A stretch of 7,789 bases of DNA, from NCBI GenBank assembly GCA_030430345.1, contig JAUIFT010000091.1:1-7789 (forward strand), given 5' to 3'. The notes beneath the pieces are model-generated. The model was given only the letters and a program-made list of their open reading frames with translations, made no database searches and was not told the origin of the DNA. Position 1 is the stretch's first letter. Each line of letters begins with the position of its first letter. Positions 1 through 7,100 of the stretch are shown here, one piece after another. The stretch comes from Calditrichia bacterium. Its GTDB lineage: Bacteria; Calditrichota; Calditrichia; RBG-13-44-9; J042. Position numbers and translations under genes: made by a program.

Positions 1-1
1 A

Positions 2-424
2 GTGAGCATACGCTGTGCATTAATCTTCGGGAAACCCCATGACGATCGCATGACCTTTTCCGCGCAAGTGGTAACGCAATTGCAAGCCGGGCAGCCGGTG
101 AACTTGTTTACGGATGAATATCGTACCCCTGTTCTGGTGAACGATCTGGCGTCCGCCATCTGGGAACTGGCCGAACTGGACTATTCCGGCCCTCTGAACA
201 TTGGTGGCGGCCAGCGATTGTCGCGCTACGAAATGGGCGAAATTGTCTGCCGTTATCTCAATCTCCCAACGAATTTGCTCCAGGCAAAATTGACGAGGGA
301 AGTAACGTTGCCGGCAAAACGCCCGCGCGATTGCTCAATGAATATCTCCCGGGCAACACAATTATTGAAGACGCCGCTTCGATCTTACGAGTCCGGTATG
401 GAAATAATAGTAAGCTCAATGTAA
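2..424 (+). CDS. SDR / RmlD-like sugar-nucleotide reductase, C-terminal part (5' partial)
   Basis: C-terminal substrate-binding half of an extended short-chain dehydrogenase/reductase of the RmlD (dTDP-4-dehydrorhamnose reductase) type, a cytoplasmic NAD(P)-dependent family acting mostly on nucleotide sugars. The frame is open at the left edge. The visible segment starts with IRCALIFG, which in this family is the strand after the catalytic YxxxK region, so the Rossmann N-terminus (about 150 residues) lies outside the window and the GTG at base 2 is not the real start. Supporting landmarks are DEYRTPVLVNDLA at residues 38-50 (family D.yRtPv.v.DLA), GPLNIGGG at 63-70 followed by the helix LSRYEMGE, and a late RPRDCSMN at 108-114, like the RP..s.l element of RmlD. 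The stop lies 21 bases before the CoA-transferase gene, so the two are probably co-transcribed. The exact substrate cannot be told; a general NAD-dependent epimerase/dehydratase is the alternative. Confidence 0.8.
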   Translation: MSIRCALIFGKPHDDRMTFSAQVVTQLQAGQPVNLFTDEYRTPVLVNDLASAIWELAELDYSGPLNIGGGQRLSRYEMGEIVCRYLNLPTNLLQAKLTREVTLPAKRPRDCSMNISRATQLLKTPLRSYESGMEIIVSSM

Positions 425-445
425 ATAAAAAATTCAAAGTGAATT

Positions 446-1576
446 ATGTTTGAAAAATTAATCGTATTGGAACTGGCCAGCGTTTTGGCGGGGCCGGCAG
501 TGGGAATGTTCTTCGCAGAATTGGGCGCCACGGTGATTAAGGTGGAAAATCCAGCCGGCGGAGGGGATGTAACCCGCAGTTGGAAATTACCTGCGGAATC
601 AAGCGAGAGCGATATCTCGGCTTATTTCTCCGCGGTAAATTGGGGAAAACGATCAATTGCGCTAAATGTGGCAGCGCCGGAAAATCGCCCCTTGTTGGAA
701 AAATTGGTTCGCAAGGCCGATATCATTATTGTCAGCTATAAACCCGGCGATGCGGAGAATTTCCGGCTCGATTCCGAGACACTGCGCGCAATTAACCCGG
801 AAATTATTTATGGCCATATCACCGGTTATGGCAAGGAAGATCCGCGGGTTGGGTATGATGCTATCTTGCAGGGCGCCTGCGGGTTTGTTTATATGAATGG
901 TGAGCCGGTCGGGCCGCCAGTGAAAATGCCGGTGGCGCTAATCGATTTGCTCGCTGCCCATCAGTTAAAGGAGGGGCTGCTGGTTGCCCTCATTCAACGA
1001 TTGCAAACCGGTGAGGGTGGGTATGTGCATACCTCCCTGGCTGCTTCCGGCATTGCCTCCCTGGCAAATCAGGCGACCAACTGGCTGGTGGCCGGTCATG
1101 TGCCGCAGCGGATGGGATCGGAGCATCCTAATATCGTCCCTTATGGCAGTATCTACCGAACGGCGGATGCGAAAGAGATTATGCTTGGTGTTGGAAGTGA
1201 TGTTCAGTTTCACAAACTCTGCAATATCCTTGGATGCCCGTCAGTTGCAACAGATGAACAATACCAAACAAACCCGCAGCGGGTAAAGCATCGGGAAGCA
1301 TTGAATGCAATTCTGGCTGAAAAAATCAAGACCGTTAAGCGGGACGACCTGATCGCGAAACTGGATGCGGAACGGATTCCCGCCGGTGGCATTCTGCCGA
1401 TGCCGGAAGTCTTTCAACAAGCGGCTGGCAAAGAACAATTGCTACATTCGCCAAATATAACCGGCTTGCGAACGATCTCTTTTCGTTTGAACAATCTCCC
1501 TATGCCGGCAAATTTAACCCCGCCGCCAGCGTTGAATCAGGATGCTAATATGGTGCTAAATGATCTGCTGGATTAG
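446..1576 (+). CDS. Class III CoA-transferase (CaiB/BaiF family)
   Basis: Intact 376-residue protein of the CaiB/BaiF (class III) family, cytoplasmic enzymes that move CoA between carboxylic acids through an aspartyl-CoA anhydride, or in some members isomerise or racemise acyl-CoAs. Seen: N-terminal LELASVLAGPAVGMFFAELGA (residues 8-28) and VIKVENP (30-36), the family's opening Rossmann-like signature; NWGKRSIALN at 65-74; GHITGYG at 123-129; YDAILQG at 137-143; and ALID with Asp167, which fits the catalytic Asp169 of formyl-CoA transferase and CaiB. The protein is slightly shorter than the usual 380-430 residues, the C-terminal part being compact. The ATG at 446 is chosen because the conserved N-terminus begins right after it; no clear Shine-Dalgarno sequence precedes it, only a weak AAAGTGA. 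It lies 21 bases after the SDR gene and 44 bases before the acylase remnant. The donor and acceptor acids cannot be inferred. Confidence 0.93.
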   Translation: MFEKLIVLELASVLAGPAVGMFFAELGATVIKVENPAGGGDVTRSWKLPAESSESDISAYFSAVNWGKRSIALNVAAPENRPLLEKLVRKADIIIVSYKPGDAENFRLDSETLRAINPEIIYGHITGYGKEDPRVGYDAILQGACGFVYMNGEPVGPPVKMPVALIDLLAAHQLKEGLLVALIQRLQTGEGGYVHTSLAASGIASLANQATNWLVAGHVPQRMGSEHPNIVPYGSIYRTADAKEIMLGVGSDVQFHKLCNILGCPSVATDEQYQTNPQRVKHREALNAILAEKIKTVKRDDLIAKLDAERIPAGGILPMPEVFQQAAGKEQLLHSPNITGLRTISFRLNNLPMPANLTPPPALNQDANMVLNDLLD

Positions 1577-1611
1577 ATTCGCGGCCCGGTAAAATATTTC
1601 TACCAATTCAT

Positions 1612-1616
1612 GAGGA
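1612..1616 (+). promoter_or_regulatory. Ribosome binding site of the acylase remnant
   Basis: GAGGA sits four bases before the ATG at 1621. Its survival, with a good signal-anchor start behind it, shows where the ancestral penicillin acylase gene began. Confidence 0.5.
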
Positions 1617-1620
1617 TAAG

Positions 1621-2239
1621 ATGAAACTTTGGCGTTGGCTCTTGTTGCTTCTGGTGCGCTTACTTTTAGCCGGTATTTAGGCTATTCTACGTTAAACCGT
1701 TTTACAACCAGTGGCACCGTTAACCTGGCGGGCTTAAAAAAGGCTGTTACCGTTGTCCGGGACGAAAAAGGGATGCCATATCTGTATGAAGAGAATCTTG
1801 AAGATCTTTTCCGGGCCCAGGGCTATGTCATTGCGCAGGACCGCCGGTGCCAGATGCATCTGACCCGGATGGTTGTGCTAGGCGAATCTCCGAAATTGTC
1901 GGAGCGGATGCAGTTAATCTGGATACACGTATGCGCACATTGGGATTCCATCGCCAGGCGGGTGGACATCTGAAAATATTGAATGATGAAACGATAAATT
2001 ATCTGCGGCAATATGTTGCCGGTATTAATGCTTTCATCAATGACGGGAAAGATTCTCATCCCCTGGAATTTACCCTGGGAGGCATTACGCCGGAGAACTG
2101 GGCATCGGTGGATGTCGTAGCGATTATGTATTACATGGGTAGGAGTTTGCTGCTGCCCTGGAGCCGATGCCTTTTGAGTTGCCCGGGATACCTTTGGCAA
2201 CTATTCGCTCCTTTTAAATTTTTCAGGCTTTCCGGATAA
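1621..2239 (+). pseudogene. Penicillin acylase family protein, frameshifted and 3'-truncated
   Basis: Remnant of an N-terminal-nucleophile penicillin amidase (exported, self-cleaving acylases of amides or acyl-homoserine lactones, usually about 750-850 residues). Homology is spread over three frames. Frame 1 from the ATG at 1621 gives a signal anchor, MKLWRWLLLLLVRLLLAGI, ending in TAG at 1678-1680. Frame 3, about 1650-1880, gives TSGTVNLAGLKKAVTVVRDEKG, then ENLEDLFRAQGYVIAQDRR, the classic acylase N-terminal signature. Frame 2, about 1880-2140, gives RISEIVGADAVNLDTRMRTLGF, then YVAGINAFINDGKDSHPLEF and ITPENW...AIMYYMG. Both shifts fit single-base losses (near 1650-1680 and near 1881). Homology fades near 2140; a third shift may lead into EFAAALEPMPFELPG in frame 1, which is uncertain. 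The beta-chain Ser nucleophile region and all later sequence are missing before the AraC gene at 2286, so no active enzyme can be made. Clustered sequencing errors could explain the shifts but not the missing 3' part. Confidence 0.88.
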
Positions 2240-2272
2240 AACAATTTTGTGAACTTCGCCGTAATCTGGGAA

Positions 2273-2278
2273 AAAGGA
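2273..2278 (+). promoter_or_regulatory. Ribosome binding site of the AraC-type regulator
   Basis: AAAGGA lies seven bases before the ATG at 2286 and supports that start. It also shows that this gene has its own initiation signal and is not a read-through product of the acylase remnant upstream. Confidence 0.6.
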
Positions 2279-2285
2279 CGCCGGT

Positions 2286-3080
2286 ATGCGATTTCAAAAA
2301 CATGATCCTCATCCATTTCTCCAATCCAGTATTGATAAGCTCTGGACCTTAAAATCTGATGATGCCGTCAGCCAGTTCAGCGCCAGAAGTTATCCGGATG
2401 GATGTGTTACAATCATCTTTAATTTTGGCGATCCGATAAGCCTGACAATTGATGATCAACCAATGCGCCAGTCGCCCGAAACGGCGTATCTTTATGGTAA
2501 CGTCACCCGCTATTTTCAATTTGAGCTGCAAGGCACCATTGACCTGATTAGCATTAACTTTAAGCCCGGGAAAGTGTTTCCATTATTAAATATACCCTTA
2601 AATGAATTTACCAATCTCGGCTGGGATTGCCGGAATTTTTCCGCAGAAATCGGCGATGAGTTGTTCTCGAAACTGGGAGAGTTGTCTTCGGCTAATGCAC
2701 GTATTCAGCTATTGGAGGATTGGTTGTTGGGGAAATATTCCAGTAAATTGCTCCATGATCCCGTAACGACTTTTGTCACCAAGCAAATATCGCTCACTCA
2801 TGGTAATCTGAATATCGAATCCCTGGCGGATAAAAGTGGTATTTCGCTTCGTCAATTGGAGCGAAAGTTTCAGCAGCAAGTTGGTATTAGCCCGAAAAGT
2901 CTTGGCAATATTCTCCGCTTTCGCCGGATTCAGGATCTTTTGAAATCTCCCGGCAAACAAAGTCTGTTGCATATTGCCTACGATCATGGATATTTTGATC
3001 ATGCGCATCTTACCCGCGATTTTAAAAAATTTGCCGGCGTCACTCCCAGCTATTTTTCCCAATACCTGCCATATTTTTAA
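2286..3080 (+). CDS. AraC-family transcriptional regulator with DUF6597-like N-terminal domain
   Basis: Intact 264-residue DNA-binding regulator. The N-terminal half (about 1-150) looks like the DUF6597 sensor domain: it opens with a PHPFLQSSIDKLW segment (8-20) and carries YPDGCVTIIFNFGDP (36-50), typical of that family. Its ligand is unknown. The C-terminal half (about 160-264) is the AraC double helix-turn-helix: first HTH about 178-200 (ESLADKSGISLRQLERKF), second about 228-254 with AYDHGYFDHAHLTRDFKKFAGVTP, the standard AraC signature (A...GF.D.sHf.r.FKk..G.tP). The start at 2286 has an AAAGGA site and matches the family's usual beginning. The CPBP protease gene follows after 110 bases in the same direction and is a plausible, unproven target or operon partner. 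No operator could be identified. Confidence 0.93.
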   Translation: MRFQKHDPHPFLQSSIDKLWTLKSDDAVSQFSARSYPDGCVTIIFNFGDPISLTIDDQPMRQSPETAYLYGNVTRYFQFELQGTIDLISINFKPGKVFPLLNIPLNEFTNLGWDCRNFSAEIGDELFSKLGELSSANARIQLLEDWLLGKYSSKLLHDPVTTFVTKQISLTHGNLNIESLADKSGISLRQLERKFQQQVGISPKSLGNILRFRRIQDLLKSPGKQSLLHIAYDHGYFDHAHLTRDFKKFAGVTPSYFSQYLPYF

Positions 3081-3177
3081 ATAAATGTCGTTTTTTTACA
3101 AAGCAATTTTTTGCGATTGAAATAGATTGAATGAGTGCCGGGAATTTTCCTGCACTATTGATGTCTGAAAAAATTGC

Positions 3178-3183
3178 AAGGAG
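3178..3183 (+). promoter_or_regulatory. Ribosome binding site deciding the CPBP protease start
   Basis: AAGGAG, a near-perfect Shine-Dalgarno core, lies seven bases before the ATG at 3191. The in-frame ATG at 3131 has no such site, and the 20 extra residues it would add show no family resemblance, so 3191 is preferred. Confidence 0.75.
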
Positions 3184-3190
3184 TTTGCTT

Positions 3191-4084
3191 ATGTCCAAAG
3201 AAAATACCGCGGTCCAACCCGCTGAACCTTCCACCTTTTCCAAACTGTGGCAGCGTCTGCCATTGATCCTTCGTGCATTAATTTCCGGTTTTCTGGTAAA
3301 CAGTATCGGCGTGTTTAGCTGGATTGCTGTATTAATGTTTGTGCCAGGTTATTGGGGGATTTTCTTAATGCCTCTCTTATTATTCATATACTGGCAATAT
3401 TTTAGCGGACGCTGGTGGCCGGGCAGGAGTGGGGCTTATCGCCGTGAGGTTTTGCGATCGCAAAAACTCAGTTCAGCGATGTGGGGATGGGGAATCGCCG
3501 GTGCACTGCTACTCGTTCTCGTTTTTCAATCCGCATTTGTGGTGACTTTTCGCTTTATTGAATTCCCGGCGGAAAGTTTTACCGCTGCTTATAATCTGGA
3601 TAATCTGCCAACATCGCTGGTTTGGGTGGTTATTGTACTGGCTGCTTTAGTGGCCGGTATTTGCGAGGAAACCGGTTTCCGGGGATATATGCAGCAGCCG
3701 CTGGAAAAAGCCTACGGCCCATTTGGGTCAATCGCGACTGTATCAATTGTTTTTGTGTTGGTGCATTTGCATCAAGCCTGGGCGCCGCCGGTGCTGATTC
3801 ATATCTTTGCTGTAAGCGTTATGGCTGGCGTGTTGGCATATGCCAGTGGTTCGTTATTGCCGGGGATTATTGCACACACAATTCTTGATATTTTCAACTT
3901 TTCCTATTGGTGGTCTGATGTTGCCGGTAGTTATCAACAGCGGCCAATATTCGAAACCGGTATTGATATCCATGTCATCCTCTGGAGCCTCGTTATGCTG
4001 GCTGGATTAGTTGCTTTTATTGTTGTGGCGAGAAAAATAAACCAGGTTCGTCTCCGGGAGGAAAAAGGAAGCGTCGATGAATAA
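3191..4084 (+). CDS. CPBP-family intramembrane glutamic/metalloprotease (CAAX protease-like)
   Basis: Intact 297-residue integral membrane protein of the CPBP (Abi/CAAX, Rce1-like) family, whose bacterial members are proposed intramembrane proteases, some linked to peptide maturation or bacteriocin immunity. A polar N-terminal tail of about 20 residues precedes roughly eight hydrophobic segments (about 25-48, 53-70, 97-120, 141-157, 180-192, 198-218, 220-236, 261-280). All catalytic motifs are present: EETGFRG with Glu159, Glu160 and Arg164; FVLVH with His192; and HTILD with His229. The last motif ends in Asp233 where Asn is common, a variation also known in the family. SLLPGIIAH just before it is typical. 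The start at 3191 is chosen for its AAGGAG site; an upstream in-frame ATG at 3131 would give 317 residues. It lies 110 bases after the AraC regulator. The substrate is unknown. Confidence 0.92.
   Translation: MSKENTAVQPAEPSTFSKLWQRLPLILRALISGFLVNSIGVFSWIAVLMFVPGYWGIFLMPLLLFIYWQYFSGRWWPGRSGAYRREVLRSQKLSSAMWGWGIAGALLLVLVFQSAFVVTFRFIEFPAESFTAAYNLDNLPTSLVWVVIVLAALVAGICEETGFRGYMQQPLEKAYGPFGSIATVSIVFVLVHLHQAWAPPVLIHIFAVSVMAGVLAYASGSLLPGIIAHTILDIFNFSYWWSDVAGSYQQRPIFETGIDIHVILWSLVMLAGLVAFIVVARKINQVRLREEKGSVDE
3450..3465. repeat. 16-bp perfect palindrome inside the CPBP gene
   Basis: TTTTGCGATCGCAAAA reads the same on both strands and contains the 8-bp core GCGATCGC. It sits in the coding region, in the loop before the third membrane segment of the protease. 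It may be chance, or a binding or modification site; only one copy was noticed in the window. Confidence 0.4.
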
Positions 4085-4195
4085 AAATGGATGAAAATGT
4101 GATAATGAATTCTACCTGGCGCACAACTTTTGGTATTTGATCTTTGTATGTTGCCCTTTCATCCACCAACATCATATTAAGCGAGAGGGCTTCCT
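4085..4195. other. Intergenic region before the giant gene
   Basis: This 111-base AT-rich gap separates the protease gene from the large frame. It holds one 8-base inverted repeat, GGATGAAA at 4089-4096 and TTTCATCC at 4157-4164, with a 60-base spacer. It probably holds the promoter of the giant gene, but no convincing -35/-10 pair or Bacteroidota-type TAnnTTTG box could be identified. No rho-independent terminator is seen after 4084. Confidence 0.4.
4183..4188 (+). promoter_or_regulatory. Ribosome binding site of the giant LamG/hemopexin gene
   Basis: GAGAGG lies seven bases before the ATG at 4196 and supports it as the start. No earlier in-frame start with a better signal was noticed. Confidence 0.5.
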
Positions 4196-7100
4196 ATGCT
4201 GGACAATTTTGTAAAATCCTACCCCAAACCGCTAAACGGGGCTGCATTTAATCATACCGCCATGGTACGGCATAACGGGACGGTTATTGCGTTCGCCGTC
4301 AACGATGATCGAAGAATCTTCTATTCTGTATTGGATCTAAATGATCAAAGCAGTAAAGGACCACTCGATGTCAATTATTGGCAGAATAATCCACAGACGT
4401 TAACCTTTCCCAACGAAATTGTCACGGTGGGGGAGGGGCTTTTTGATCCACTGCAAATGCCGGTTTACAAGAAGGGGAGTAGTGAACCGGAAGCGGCTGG
4501 CACGCGAGTGCGGGAGAATGAAAAAGATCAATTCCGCTCCACCACCGCCAGCCTCTCTGACAATACCGCCTTCCATGTGATGTCCGATAATAAGTTTGTT
4601 TACCTGTTCCGGCAATCCGTTGAAAATAGTGATGTTGACCTGGAAGCCGGCGTGTTGCTGGTTGATCGTTTTATCCTATCCGGAACAATGCTGCTCAACA
4701 AGCGGGAAGTGCGTTATCAGCGCAGCCGGAATAAATACCAGCCACAAAGCCGGAAAGACAGCCTTGGCGCGAAGGATATGGAGAAAAATCCGTTTTACGA
4801 GCCGACGCAAAAACTCTCCTTTATTCGCAACCTAGTCGATGGCCGGTTTACATCCCTGCTCTTACCAACACAAATTGCGAATCTGCAACGCTGGCAAATC
4901 TTTGCCCATAATGTTAAAACCGGTATGGTCGATTCGTTTAACATCGAACGTGCCGCCGATGGGTTGTTCAATCTGAAAGGCACCCAACCCTATACTTGCC
5001 CCGATCACCCGGAGGTTTACAGTTTAAAGGACGGCCCCTGCCCGGAACCGGCCAAAGCCGATGCCACACAAAATTGCCCTTATGCACTAATTCCGGTGCT
5101 AAGCAAGGAAGGGTATGCGGAGTGGGCGCTGGCCTTTGATGGTAGCGATGACAGTATTACCCTGGAAAAGCCGTTGGAGTTTGAGCATGCCAGCTACCAA
5201 ACGATTGAGTTTTGGCTGCAGGCAGAAGATTTCTCTGCTCAGCAAACTCTGCTCTCGGTTGCGGACCAGGAGGCCGGCAGTATTTTTATCGACACCGATG
5301 GCACCCTCAAATATTTGTATCTGGATGAAAATGGCGCTACGCAACAATTTGGCAGCGTCACTGCCTTAAAGGCGGGATTTTGGCATCATGTTGTTTTGGT
5401 GCGGGATGAGGACGAGAATACCCTTAGTTGGTATATTGATGGTAAGCAAGCCAATGATCTCGCCGATATTGCCGGTGTTGCCAGCGCAAACAGCGGATTG
5501 ACATTCGGCAGTGGCAACTGGGGATTCTTTAAAGGCAAGATTGACGAAATTCGTATTTGGCAACGCCCTCGCTATCAGGATGAACTACTCGCTGATATGC
5601 GCCACCGTTTGATTGGGCACGAGCCGGGATTGCTGGTATACTGGCGCTTCGACGAAAGCCGGGGAACGGTGCTTAACGATCAGACGGAAAATGCCTATCG
5701 CGGAATACTGAGTGGCGAGGTGGAATGGGTCGCCTCGGATGCACCGGTTGGGGACCATCCCGGGGTGCGCCGCACCAGCTTCCGTTTTGACGGGCGAACC
5801 GTCGTTTCCGGTATGAGTGCATTGCTCTATTATTATCAGCAGCAGAATAAAGGTGGATACGATGCCGAGGATAAGCCACTGAAAACCAATGCCCGGGTAA
5901 TGCTTGCCGCGGCAACACATCCGGAAAGCGGGGGAGTGGAAGGCGTCAATCATATTGCTATTCTCGACTTTGGGCTTTCCCGGGGGGGAAAGCTTGGGCA
6001 GATACCGGACAATATCCTCTTGGAGAATATGGAAGTCTCTGAAGAAGATCGGCGCTCCTCCCGGGAAATTCAGGAGGAGATCACTTTCCTGGAAAGCCGG
6101 GAGCCCGAATTGATTCAGCTAATTAATGAGCTGAACGGAAACCTGGACATTCCGGCGGATAGCGATTTTATTGATGCCGCTTACAACTTTCCCGGAGATG
6201 AAAACGCTGCTGCTGCAATCGTTTTCAAAAAAGAAAACATTACCCTGAATTGGCGTGATGATGGCATAGAATATCTGGAAGATGAAAATACCCTTCCCCA
6301 AAAATTGGCAATGGCTAACTGGACATTCCAATATGAGGAGGAAGCGGTAAATGTCACTTTCACAAAAACGGTGAATGCTGCGACTGTTAGCAGCGTAGAA
6401 GTTGTTGATGATGCCACATTAACCCAGGAACAAATTGTTGGGACCGCGGAATGGCTGGCTGCCTGGTGCGGTTGGGAAAGCACTGCTGGCGAAAGCGAAT
6501 CCGCTTTTGTTGTAAATGACAAATATTATTATTTCAAAGGCGAGCAGTATCGGGTGTTTGACCGGGCGACCCGGACTTTCAGTGAAGCAACCAACATTGC
6601 TGTCGGCGAATTTCCCGGTTTATGGACTGATGGCATTGATGCCGCATTTCTTGAAAATGATGGCCGCGTTTTTTTCCTGAAAGGCGCGCATTACAAAAGT
6701 TATGTTTGGGAAGATGAGGTCTATGTAACCCAGGGATTCGATACGCTGCATTCGATTTATCCCGGGGTGCCATTCCTGCTGGTGCATACCGAATACCAGG
6801 GTGACCCACCTGTTTTGGAGGACGTCGAAGAAGAATTGGGCGATTTACGCAGCCGCTTAGCCGCATTGCGGGTAGAGCTGGCGGCTGCCCAGCGCCGGGA
6901 GCTGGAAGAACTGGAAGTGGAAGTGGAAATGTTTATGATCCACACCGATCCTTTCGGACTCAGCACCATGGGAGGACTGCTCACCTTTGCCTGGACGGAC
7001 AATACCCCGCAACTATTCGATAGTGCTAATGGTAAACTTGCCCTTTACTTTCAAGGGGCAAATGAACAGTTCTATGTCACCTATTACGATACGATGACTG

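Noticed and set aside
3100..3120. Possible terminator after the AraC gene (GCAA-TTTT-TTGC with flanking T runs)
   Set aside because: The stem is only four base pairs and AT-rich, the U run precedes rather than follows it, and no stable hairpin forms.
3131..3190. N-terminal extension of the CPBP protease from the ATG at 3131
   Set aside because: The 20 extra residues have no family resemblance and no ribosome site precedes that ATG, whereas AAGGAG lies seven bases before the ATG at 3191.
4120..4150. Bacteroidota-type promoter (TTTG...TAnnTTTG) before the giant gene
   Set aside because: TTTGATCTTTG resembles the -7 element but lacks the TA two bases before TTTG at the right spacing, so no promoter is claimed.
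4089..4164. GGATGAAA...TTTCATCC inverted repeat as a regulator operator or terminator
   Set aside because: Eight bases with a 60-base spacer can arise by chance in a gap of this size, and no protein-binding context or U tract supports it.
5585..5953. Minus-strand open frame of 122 codons opposite the giant gene
   Set aside because: It lies wholly within the LamG-containing frame, shows no recognisable domain, and is a shadow of the strongly supported + strand coding sequence.
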